Source: Nonomuraea sp. NEAU-A123 (GTDB lineage Bacteria > Actinomycetota > Actinomycetes > Streptosporangiales > Streptosporangiaceae). Taken from it: a stretch of DNA of 64,000 nt. The translations under genes were made by a program, and so were the position numbers. The notes below the pieces were generated by a model. It was not told the origin of the DNA, did no database searches, and saw nothing but the letters and a program-made list of their open reading frames with translations. Shown here in pieces: positions 33,940 through 41,902 of this stretch (its first letter is position 1; each line of letters starts with the position of its first letter). Location: assembly GCF_018603905.1 (NCBI RefSeq), contig NZ_JAHFZZ010000029.1, positions 63,815 to 127,814 on the forward strand, read 5' to 3'.

Positions 33940-35581
33940 TGTCCCGCAGGACCTTCATGTAGAACTCGCGTGCCTCGTCGCCGCCGTCGCGCCGCCACTC
34001 CGCGGCGATCTGCTTGGCGTCGCTGACCGGCCGGCGACCACGCATGATGTCGGTGAACTTGTCCTCGGTCGGCACCTGCAGGCCCGCGTACTTGGACGGC
34101 CGCTGGATCCTGATCCCGTCGAACGGCGTCTTCTCGATGTACTGGAACGAGGTGTTCTGCCACTCGATGTTGGCCTTGGCCGCCTCGGGGAAGGGCCAGT
34201 CCACGAACAGGGGGCGCCCGCCCAGGAAGCCGTAGGTGTAGGCGACCTCCTTGCGGCCCAGGTCCGTGGTCTGCGGGATGCCCTTGGCGTCCAGGGTGAA
34301 GTGCTTGCCCTTGATCCCGAAGTTGGAGAGCTCGTACTCCTTGGTCCCGTACGGTGCGGCGCACCAGTTGAGGATGGAGAGGATCTCCTCCATCTTCTCC
34401 TTCGGCAGCCCCTTCTTGATGAAGGTGAACATGCCCGCCGCGTTGTTGTGGTACATGATCGGCGTGCCGCCATCGTGCGCGAACAGTGGGAAGACGCCCA
34501 TCGCGAAGTCGGGGTTCTTGCCGGTGTGCTGCTGGAGCAGCTCTTTCCAGCCGCCGAAGCCGTCCCGGTAGATCGTGATCTGGCCGGCGCCGATCAGGTC
34601 CTTCTCGTTGGCGCCCTTGCTGCTGGCGACGTTCGGGTGGATGAGCCCCTCGGCGAAGAGCTTGCGCATCCACGCCAGCATCTCCTCGAACTCCGGCGTC
34701 TCGTACTTGTTCACCAGCTTGCCGCCCGCGTAGCGCCAGTCCTGCGGGACGCCGAAGATGGGCCAGGCCATCTCGTGGATGTCGCCGAACGCCCAGCGCT
34801 TGGCCTTCGCGTCGGTGATCGTCTTGCCGAGCTGGTAGAGCTCGTCGGCGGTCTTGGGGTTCTGGTTCCAGCCGTTCTTCTCGAACAGGTCCTTGCGGTA
34901 GAGCAGGCCGTACGGGAAGGGCTCGGTGGGGTAGGGGACCGCCATCAGCTTGCCGTTCCACACCGACCACTCCCATGAGGCGGTCGGCAGGTTGGCCAGC
35001 AGCGGGTACGGCTTGACCTTGTCGCCCTGCAGGTACGGCGTGAGGTCCTCGAACGCCTTGTCCACGGCGGTGTTGAAGTCGGCCATCTTGTCGATCTCCC
35101 AGCTCGGGAGGGCGAAGATGTCGGGCAGGTCGCCGGAGGCCAGCCGGGCGATCGCCTTGTCGGCGTAGGTGTTGCCGTCGGCGATCTGGAACTCGACCGT
35201 CGCGCCGATGTCGGCGTTGACCGCCTGGAAGTAGGAGTTGCTCGACAGCCCGGGCGGCGGCGGCCCCCACAGCGGGGTCATCGCCTTGTAGCTGCCGCCC
35301 TTGCCCGCCTTCTGGGTGAGCGCCGCCGTGGGGCTGGCCGGGTAGGTGGTGAAGCCCCCGGCGATGCCGGGCACACCCGGCAGGTTGGAGACCGTGCCGG
35401 CCAGGTCGGGCTTGACGCCGGCGAACGCGATGTAGGTCGGCGCCAGCTTGGTCAGCTTGTCCGCGGCCGCCGCGGTCGCGCCGCTCGAGCCGGGCCTGGT
35501 TCCGGTCGGGGCCGAGCAGGCGGCGAGTGTGGTGAGACCGGCCAGGCCGAGAAATCCACGGCGAGTCATCGACGGTGTCAC
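33926..35581 (-). CDS. LplA-like sugar-binding lipoprotein, Tat-type
   Basis: 551 residues, longer than the 430-450 of the other receptors here, as is usual for the LplA group. N-terminus TRRGFLGLAGLTTLAACSAP combines a twin-arginine motif and a lipobox. The mature region contains WEWSVWNGKLMAVPYPTEPF and the C-terminal LSNFGIKGKHFTLDAKGIPQ typical of this branch. It is transcribed away from the ROK regulator, with the shared 25-bp motif in the gap. Likely takes up xyloglucan or related oligosaccharides; this is inferred from context only. Confidence 0.88.
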   Translation of the reverse strand: MTPSMTRRGFLGLAGLTTLAACSAPTGTRPGSSGATAAAADKLTKLAPTYIAFAGVKPDLAGTVSNLPGVPGIAGGFTTYPASPTAALTQKAGKGGSYKAMTPLWGPPPPGLSSNSYFQAVNADIGATVEFQIADGNTYADKAIARLASGDLPDIFALPSWEIDKMADFNTAVDKAFEDLTPYLQGDKVKPYPLLANLPTASWEWSVWNGKLMAVPYPTEPFPYGLLYRKDLFEKNGWNQNPKTADELYQLGKTITDAKAKRWAFGDIHEMAWPIFGVPQDWRYAGGKLVNKYETPEFEEMLAWMRKLFAEGLIHPNVASSKGANEKDLIGAGQITIYRDGFGGWKELLQQHTGKNPDFAMGVFPLFAHDGGTPIMYHNNAAGMFTFIKKGLPKEKMEEILSILNWCAAPYGTKEYELSNFGIKGKHFTLDAKGIPQTTDLGRKEVAYTYGFLGGRPLFVDWPFPEAAKANIEWQNTSFQYIEKTPFDGIRIQRPSKYAGLQVPTEDKFTDIMRGRRPVSDAKQIAAEWRRDGGDEAREFYMKVLRDNGRA

Positions 35582-35648
35582 GACGCGCTCCCTTTCGTTG
35601 GTCGGAGCAGGATGAGGGGTGTCGGAACGGGATGCCTACCGGCTAGAA

Positions 35649-35673
35649 TTAGTTCGTCTAATGACCAAACAAA
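35649..35673 (-). promoter_or_regulatory. Candidate ROK/XylR operator for the fourth importer
   Basis: Read on the - strand: TTTGTTTGG, ten bases, AACTAA, identical in arrangement to the motif before GH31 and 68 bp upstream of the binding-protein start, almost the same distance as at GH31. It lies between the importer and the divergent ROK gene. Confidence 0.65.
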
Positions 35674-35886
35674 CTAAACCCGAGGCGGCGCTCACCACAA
35701 GGTGTGCCGCCGGTCACAGATTGATGTCGGGAGTGAGATGAGATTCCCTGACGGCTCCCTCCGGGGAGCTGCCGCCGCCCACGAGGGCCCGCCCGGCTCT
35801 CGCCGATGGCGTGGGAACACCGAGGAACGGCGCACACTGGTACCGCGGCATGACCGCCCGCGACGGCCTGACGGACGGGACTGACT

Positions 35887-37071
35887 GTGATCACCTCATC
35901 GACCGACCCGCAGCCGGCCGACTTCGCCGATGTGCGGGCCACCAACCTGGCCGTCGTGCTGCGCTTCGTCCGCGAGCACGCGCCCTGCTCCCGGGCCGAC
36001 ATCGCGGCCTCCACGGGCCTGAACAAGGCGACCGTGTCGAGCCTGGTCGCCGACCTGATCGACCGCCGGCTCGTCCGGGAGACCGGCCTGACCGAGAACC
36101 GGGTGGGGAGGCCGGCCACGATGCTGGTGCTCGACGGCTCGCCGTACGCGGCGATCGGGCTGGAGATCAACGTCGACTACGTGACGGCGGTCGCCGTCGA
36201 CCTGGCGGGGGAGCGGCTGCTGTCCTGGCGGCGCGCCTTCCCCGGCTCCGTGGCCGCCGTCGCCGCGATCGTCCGGCGGGTGGTCAACCGCATGGCCAAG
36301 GAGGACAAGCAGATCCTCGGCCTGACGGTGGCCGTGCCCGGCCTGGTCGACGGGCAGGGCGTCGTGCGGGTGGCGCCCAACCTCGGCTGGCTCGACACCG
36401 ACGTGAGCGGCGACCTCGCCAAGGCGCTGCGCGATCCCGGCTTCCCCATCCAGGCCGACAACGACGCCAACCTCGGCGCCCTGGCCGAGCACCGGTTCGG
36501 CCCCCATGGGGCGGTCTCCGACCTGGTCTACCTCACCGGCGAGATGGGCGTGGGCGCCGGCGTCATCCTCGACGGGCGGCTGCGCCGCGGCGGCCGCGGC
36601 TACAGCGGCGAGATCGGCCACATCCAGATCGACCCGCAGGGCCCGGAGTGCCGCTGCGGCCGGATCGGCTGCCTCGAAGCGGTGGCCGGCATCGGCGCGG
36701 TGCTGGAGCACGCCTCGCCCTCGCCGGTCGAGGTGGAGCTGGAGATCGAGGAGGTCGTCCGGCGGGCCCGCGCGGGCGACGCCCGCACTCTCGCCCTGCT
36801 CGCCGGCGTGGGCCGCGACCTCGGCCGCGGGGTGGCCATCCTGGCCAACCTGCTCAACCCCCAGGTGGTGATCCTCGGGGGCTACTACGTGCCGCTGGCG
36901 CCCTGGCTGCTGCCCGCGGTCCAGGCCGAGGTGCGCGACCGCACGATCGCGCCGGAAGCCGGCGGCTGCCAGGTGGTGATGTCGTCCCTCGGCTATGACG
37001 CAGCCGCGCTCGGCGGGGCGGCCCGGGTGCTCGACTCCGTCGATTCAGGAAGATTGCCGCGAATCTCTTGA
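35887..37071 (+). CDS. ROK-family transcriptional regulator (XylR/NagC-like)
   Basis: 394 residues starting at GTG 35887. N-terminal winged helix (residues ~18-70): VLRFVREHAPCSRADIAAST, GLNKATVSSLVADLI. Then the sugar-kinase-like ROK fold with the phosphate loop region IGLEINVDYVTAVAVDL, the sugar site NDANLGALAE, and the zinc motif CRCGRIGCLEA. In XylR and NagC relatives the ROK domain binds the inducing sugar and the winged helix binds AT-rich palindromes. The gene is divergent from the fourth importer, and the recurring TTTGTTTGG...AACTAA motif is the natural candidate for its site. A xylose-type inducer would fit the locus. Confidence 0.9.
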   Translation: MITSSTDPQPADFADVRATNLAVVLRFVREHAPCSRADIAASTGLNKATVSSLVADLIDRRLVRETGLTENRVGRPATMLVLDGSPYAAIGLEINVDYVTAVAVDLAGERLLSWRRAFPGSVAAVAAIVRRVVNRMAKEDKQILGLTVAVPGLVDGQGVVRVAPNLGWLDTDVSGDLAKALRDPGFPIQADNDANLGALAEHRFGPHGAVSDLVYLTGEMGVGAGVILDGRLRRGGRGYSGEIGHIQIDPQGPECRCGRIGCLEAVAGIGAVLEHASPSPVEVELEIEEVVRRARAGDARTLALLAGVGRDLGRGVAILANLLNPQVVILGGYYVPLAPWLLPAVQAEVRDRTIAPEAGGCQVVMSSLGYDAAALGGAARVLDSVDSGRLPRIS

Positions 37072-37155
37072 CCCCGCTCGCGCACGCGTGCACCCTTCAG
37101 AAGAACTCCGTTCGAAACACTCGTGTAACCGGGCGGGGTTTTTCTGGACCGGCTA

Positions 37156-37207
37156 TCGAAGCGCTTCGACAGAGGCGCGCTCCCGCCCGCTAGTCGAAGC
37201 GTTTCGA
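37156..37207. promoter_or_regulatory. Two LacI-type operators TCGAAGCG(C/T)TTCGA
   Basis: TCGAAGCGCTTCGA at 37156-37169 is a perfect palindrome; TCGAAGCGTTTCGA at 37194-37207 differs by one base. Centres are 38 bp apart and the second ends 20 bp before the GH3 start. They probably bind the LacI protein encoded by the second gene of this operon. Confidence 0.75.
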
Positions 37208-37227
37208 CGCTCTCAGAGGATGGCTCC

Positions 37228-40089
37228 ATGAACGAACCGTTCCGCGACCCGGACCTCCCCCTCGCCGAGCGGATCGCCGATCTGCAGGCCCGGCTGACCG
37301 TGACCGAGAAGCTCGGACTGCTCCACCAGTACCAGGCGCCGGTCGAACGGCTCGGCGTGGGCGCCTTCCGCACCGGCACTGAGGCCCTGCACGGACTGGC
37401 CTGGCTGGGTCCGGCGACGGTGTTCCCGCAGGCCGTGGGGCTGGCCTCGACCTGGGACCCGGAGCTGGTGCGCAGGGTGGGGGAGGCCGCGGGCGAGGAG
37501 GTCCTGGCCTTCCATCACAAGGACCCGTCGGGCGCCGGGCGCAACGTGTGGGCCCCCGTGGTCAACCTGCTGCGCGATCCCCGCTGGGGCCGCAACGAGG
37601 AGGGCTACTCCGAAGATCCGTTGCTGACCGGGGTCATGGCCACGGCCTACGCGCACGGACTGCGTGGGAGCGCTCCCGTGATGCGGACCGCGCCCACCCT
37701 CAAGCACTTCCTCGGCTACAACAACGAGACCTACCGCTGCGTCACCTCCAGCAACCTGCCGCCGCGGGTGCTGCACGAGTACGAGCTGCCCGCCTACCGG
37801 CCGGCCCTGGAGAGCGGCGCCGCCGTCGCGGTCATGCCCTCCTACAACCTGGTCAACGGCCGCCCGGCGCACCTCAGCCCGCTGATCGAGCAGGTGCTGC
37901 GGGCCTGGGCGCCGGACGACCTCCTCGTGGTCAGCGACGCCTACGCCCCCGGCAACCTCACCGGGCTGCAGGGCTACTACGACAACCCCGCCGAGGCGTA
38001 CGCGCACGCCGTACGGGCCGGGCTCGACAGCTTCACCCAGGACGACGACCGCGCCGAGGCCACCCTCGGTCACCTGCGCGAGGCGCTGGAGCGCGGCCTG
38101 CTGACCGAGGCCGACATCGACACCGCCGTACGGCACACGCTGTCGATCCGCTTCCGGCTCGGCGAGTTCGACCCCGCCACGCCGTACGACGACATCACCG
38201 AGGCGGTCGTCAACTGCCCCGAACACCAGGCACTGGCCCGGCGGGCGGCCCGCGGCTCGATCGTGCTGCTGAAGAACGACGGCCTGCTGCCCCTGCGGGC
38301 GCCGGCCCGGATCGCGGTGATCGGCCAGCTCGGCGACACCCTGATGGAGGACTGGTACAGCGGCACGCTGCCGTACGAGGTGACCGCCCGCGCCGGTCTG
38401 GCCGAACGCGGCGAGACGATCTTCTGCGAGGCCGTCGACCGCGTCACGCTGACCGCCGACGCGGGCCCGGTGGTGGCCGGCCTCGACGGCGGCCCCCTGG
38501 GCATCGGCACGCCAGGAGGCCGGTTCGACCTGTTCGACTGGGGCGGCGGGGCGTTCGCGTTCCGCGCGGTCGCGACCGGCCGCTTCCTGTCCGTGGACGA
38601 CGACGGAGTCCTGGTCAACGACCAGCCCGGCCCGAACGGCTGGGAGGTACGCCAGACCTTCCGGCTGGAACAGCGCACCCGCGGCGCCGTCGTCCTGCGT
38701 CACATCTCCACGGGCCGCTACATCGGCCTGGCCGCCGACGGGGTCTTCCGGCTGGTGGACGACGCCGACGCCGCCACCTGGCTGACGGTGGACGTCGTCG
38801 AGAGCGGCGCCGCCGCGGCGGCCCGGCTGGCGGCCACCGCGGACGTGGCGGTCGTGGTGGTGGGCGACCACCCGCTGGTCAACGGCCGCGAGACCGAGGA
38901 CCGTACGGACCTGGCCCTGGCCCCCGCCCAGGACGCGGTCGTCCGGGCGGTACGGGCGGCCAACCCGCGCACGGTCATGGTGATCACCAGCGGCTACCCC
39001 GTCACCTGGACGGACCCGGACGTGCCCGCGGTGCTGTGGTCCTCCCACGGCGGCCAGGAGTACGGCCACGCGCTGGCCGACGTGCTGTTCGGCGACGCCG
39101 ACCCGGAAGGGCGGCTCACCCAGACGTGGTACCGCTCGGCCAGCGAGCTGCCCGACCTGCTCGACTACGACGTCATCGCCACGGACGCCACCTACCTCTA
39201 CTACCGGGGCACCCCGCTGTACCCGTTCGGCCACGGCCTCAGCTACACGACGTTCGACTACTCCGGCCTGACCGTCGCCGTCGACGGCGAGAGCGTCACC
39301 GCCACGGTCACGGTCACGAACACCGGCTCGCGCCCCGGCGCCGAGGTCGTGCAGTTCTACACGCACCAGCGGCGTTCCCGGGTCAAGCAGCCGCTGCGCC
39401 GCCTGCGGGGCTTCGAACGGGCGCGCCTCGCGGCCGGTGAGAGCTGCACCGTCACGCTCACCTTCCCCGTACGGGACCTGGCCTTCTGGGACGTCACCCG
39501 CGACAGGTTCGCCGTCGAGGACGCGCCGCACCAGCTCATGGTCGGCCGCAGCGCGACCGACCTGCGGCTGAGCGCGGCCTTCCACGTCGCGGGCGAGACC
39601 ATTCCGCCCAGGAGGGGCGCGCTCCCCGCGGCGGACCACGACGCCTACGACGCGGTCGCCTTCGTCGACGCGGCCAAGGTGTCGGGCGACGCCGTGCGAT
39701 CCGAGGCCGAGGGGGCGTGGATCCTGTTCCGCGACGTCGAGCTCACCGGGGCCGCCTCGTGCCTGATCGAGGCCGCGAGTACCGAGGGCGGCGTCGTCAC
39801 GCTCCGGCTGGACGACCTCCTGCACGGCCCCACGCTGGGCGCGATCCCCGTGCCTCCGGCCGGGCGCTACGCTCCGGCGGCCACCTCGGCCGAGCTTGCG
39901 GAAGCCTCCGGGGTGCACGATCTTTATGTCGTGTTCGAGAATGTGGGCATCACGCTGGGCAGGCTGGAACTGACCGGCACCGGACGGGCGACCCCCAGAT
40001 CGGCCGGCGCCGTACGCGCCGACCGGGGACGAGCAGGCAGAGGGCGCATGGACAGAGGCCGAGCCGGCACCGGACGGGCGGCTACGTGA
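37228..40089 (+). CDS. Cytosolic GH3 beta-glucosidase/xylosidase, paralogue of 26156-29089
   Basis: 953 residues from ATG 37228, with no signal peptide (starts NEPFRDPDLPLAERIADL), in contrast to its secreted paralogue. Nucleophile Asp237 in VVSDAYAPG. It shares with the paralogue the beta-trefoil-like insert (GGPLGIGTPGGRFDLFDWGG ... GRYIGLAADGVFRL), the FnIII-like domain and the CBM6-like tail (VSGDAVRSEAEGAWILF). The last ~35 residues are a low-complexity Arg/Gly/Thr extension (GRAGRGRMDRGRAG) absent from the paralogue. Its stop overlaps the LacI GTG by 4 bases. It would finish the degradation of imported oligosaccharides. Confidence 0.87.
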   Translation: MNEPFRDPDLPLAERIADLQARLTVTEKLGLLHQYQAPVERLGVGAFRTGTEALHGLAWLGPATVFPQAVGLASTWDPELVRRVGEAAGEEVLAFHHKDPSGAGRNVWAPVVNLLRDPRWGRNEEGYSEDPLLTGVMATAYAHGLRGSAPVMRTAPTLKHFLGYNNETYRCVTSSNLPPRVLHEYELPAYRPALESGAAVAVMPSYNLVNGRPAHLSPLIEQVLRAWAPDDLLVVSDAYAPGNLTGLQGYYDNPAEAYAHAVRAGLDSFTQDDDRAEATLGHLREALERGLLTEADIDTAVRHTLSIRFRLGEFDPATPYDDITEAVVNCPEHQALARRAARGSIVLLKNDGLLPLRAPARIAVIGQLGDTLMEDWYSGTLPYEVTARAGLAERGETIFCEAVDRVTLTADAGPVVAGLDGGPLGIGTPGGRFDLFDWGGGAFAFRAVATGRFLSVDDDGVLVNDQPGPNGWEVRQTFRLEQRTRGAVVLRHISTGRYIGLAADGVFRLVDDADAATWLTVDVVESGAAAAARLAATADVAVVVVGDHPLVNGRETEDRTDLALAPAQDAVVRAVRAANPRTVMVITSGYPVTWTDPDVPAVLWSSHGGQEYGHALADVLFGDADPEGRLTQTWYRSASELPDLLDYDVIATDATYLYYRGTPLYPFGHGLSYTTFDYSGLTVAVDGESVTATVTVTNTGSRPGAEVVQFYTHQRRSRVKQPLRRLRGFERARLAAGESCTVTLTFPVRDLAFWDVTRDRFAVEDAPHQLMVGRSATDLRLSAAFHVAGETIPPRRGALPAADHDAYDAVAFVDAAKVSGDAVRSEAEGAWILFRDVELTGAASCLIEAASTEGGVVTLRLDDLLHGPTLGAIPVPPAGRYAPAATSAELAEASGVHDLYVVFENVGITLGRLELTGTGRATPRSAGAVRADRGRAGRGRMDRGRAGTGRAAT

Positions 40090-41114
40090 CGGACGGCCAC
40101 ACCCAGGACGGGCACGCAACGGGCAGGGCGGTCACCATCGTGGAGGTCGCCCGGCACGCGGGTGTGGCCGTGAGCACGGTCTCCTATGTGCTCAGCGGTA
40201 AGCGGGCGATCTCGGCGGACACCCGGCGGCGGGTGCTCGACAGCGTGCGGACGCTCGGCTACCACCCCAACGCCGGCGCCAGGGCGCTGGCCAGCAAGCG
40301 GGCCAACGTGATCGCGCTGGTGCTGCCGCTGCGGGCCGGGATGCACGTGCCGGTGCTGATGCGCTTCGCCACCTCGGTTGTCACTGCGGCCCGCCACTTC
40401 GACCACGACGTGCTGCTCCTGACCGCCGACGAGGGCCTCGACGGGCTGCGCAGGGCCGCGGCAAGCGCGCTGGTCGACGGCCTGGTGCTGATGGACGTCG
40501 AACTCGACGACCCCAGGGTGCCGCTGCTGCGCCGGCTCGCCGAGCCCAGCGTGCTGATCGGCTTCCCCGCCGACTCCGCCGGGGTGACCTGCGTCGACCT
40601 CGACTTCGCCGCCGCCGGGGAGCTGTGCGTGGCGCACCTGGCCGAGCGCGGGCACCACGAGGTGGCCCTGCTCGGCGCGCCGTCGGTGGTCTACGAGCGG
40701 GGGACCGGGTTCGCCCGCCGCACGCTCGAAGGCTTCACCACCGCTCTGGCCGAGCACGGGCTGGACGGCACGGCGCTGCCGTGTGAGGAGACCTTCGACG
40801 AGGTGCACGCCACCGTGAGCGGGCTGCTGGCGGCCCGGCCCGGCCTGTCGGGGCTGGTCGTGCACAACGAGGCGGCCGTCAACCACGTGCTGAGCTCGCT
40901 GCGGCAACTGGGCCGCAAGGTGCCGCAGGACCTCGCGGTGGTGGCGATCTGCCCCGACGACATCGCCGAGCCCGCCCGGCTCACCTCGGTGCTGATCCCG
41001 GCCGAGGAGGTCGGCAGGGAGGCGGTCGGGCTGCTGATGGAGAAACTGGCGGGCCGCACGGTGCCGCCCGCGACCCTGCTGGTCCCACGCTTGACCGTGC
41101 GGGCGAGCACGTGA
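40086..41114 (+). CDS. LacI-family regulator coupled to GH3
   Basis: 342 residues from the GTG at 40086, which overlaps the GH3 stop (GTGA). After a short N-terminal extension the helix-turn-helix reads TIVEVARHAGVAVSTVSYVL, followed by the hinge and the effector domain (VIALVLPLRAGMHVPVLMRF, LSGLVVHNEAAVNHVLSSLR). Being second in the operon behind the TCGAAGCG operators, it probably forms an autoregulatory loop. The 3' end of the gene merges into a tandem repeat copying its last codons. Confidence 0.9.
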   Translation: MTDGHTQDGHATGRAVTIVEVARHAGVAVSTVSYVLSGKRAISADTRRRVLDSVRTLGYHPNAGARALASKRANVIALVLPLRAGMHVPVLMRFATSVVTAARHFDHDVLLLTADEGLDGLRRAAASALVDGLVLMDVELDDPRVPLLRRLAEPSVLIGFPADSAGVTCVDLDFAAAGELCVAHLAERGHHEVALLGAPSVVYERGTGFARRTLEGFTTALAEHGLDGTALPCEETFDEVHATVSGLLAARPGLSGLVVHNEAAVNHVLSSLRQLGRKVPQDLAVVAICPDDIAEPARLTSVLIPAEEVGREAVGLLMEKLAGRTVPPATLLVPRLTVRAST

Positions 41115-41193
41115 CCGTACGGGCGCACCTGACCGTGCGGGCGGGCACCTGACGGGAACCGTGCGGGCGAGCACCTGACCGTACGCGCGACGA
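41091..41193 (+). repeat. Tandem copies of the LacI gene's last codons
   Basis: The segment TTGACCGTGCGGGCGAGCAC that ends the gene (Leu-Thr-Val-Arg-Ala-Ser) is repeated about five times with 18-26-bp period and small changes (TGACCGTACGGGCGCACC, TGACCGTGCGGGCGGGCACC and so on) past the stop codon. Confidence 0.7.
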
Positions 41194-41210
41194 GGCGCCT
41201 GGCCGTCGGC

Positions 41211-41858
41211 TCAGCGGTGGCGCGTGGCGCCCTTCGCCGGGCAGCGGTCCGTCGCCTCGGGGGGGAACAGGGAGACGCTGGAGGGGCGGGGGAGGGGCAC
41301 GTCCGACGGGCGGGTGCCGTCGAGGAGGAGCGCCAGGTAGCGGCGCCGGTCGGCGTCGTCGTCGGCCTCCCGGTGGACGGTCGTCGCCAGCGCCATCACC
41401 ACGATCGCCGCCAGATCACGGACCAGCAGGTCGTCGCGGACCAGCCCGCGCTCCCGCGCGGTGGCCAGCACGTCGCCGAGCGGTCCCATGAACCGCTCGG
41501 CGATGCCGATCGTGAACGCCCCGGCCTCCTTCGCCGCGGACAGGAGGGCCCGGTGGCCGGCCAGCGTGCCGACCGTGGTCGCCAGCGCGTCGGCCAGCCC
41601 CTGCCTGGGGTCGGCGGCCACGCGGGCGGCCTGGACGACCGGCTCGATCTCCTCGGCGAAGTAGGTCTCGAAACAGGCCCGGATCACGCCGTCGCGGTCA
41701 CCGAAGCGCCGGTAGACGGTGGCGATGCCGACCCCGGCGCGACGGGCGACCTCCTCCAGCGAGACGGTCGTGCCCGACTCGTGCAGGGCCGTGATCGCCG
41801 CCCTGACGATCCTGTCGGAGTTACGCAGTGCGTCCGCACGACGTCGCTGCTCTGGCAC
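41211..41858 (-). CDS. TetR-family regulator
   Basis: 215 residues from the GTG at 41856-41858 (PEQRRRADALRNSDR follows); a second in-frame GTG at 41882 would add eight residues. The TetR helix-turn-helix is at residues ~15-60: IVRAAITALHESGTTVSLEE, VARRAGVGIATVYRRFGDRD. The C-terminal ligand domain is helical. It follows the P450 gene on the same strand with a 20-45-bp gap, so both are probably one transcript. An inverted repeat before the P450 start is a candidate site. Effector unknown. Confidence 0.88.
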   Translation of the reverse strand: MPEQRRRADALRNSDRIVRAAITALHESGTTVSLEEVARRAGVGIATVYRRFGDRDGVIRACFETYFAEEIEPVVQAARVAADPRQGLADALATTVGTLAGHRALLSAAKEAGAFTIGIAERFMGPLGDVLATARERGLVRDDLLVRDLAAIVVMALATTVHREADDDADRRRYLALLLDGTRPSDVPLPRPSSVSLFPPEATDRCPAKGATRHR

Positions 41859-41902
41859 ACGCCGAACGCTAGCAGCATCCACGCGGTCACTCCATGGCAG
41901 CG

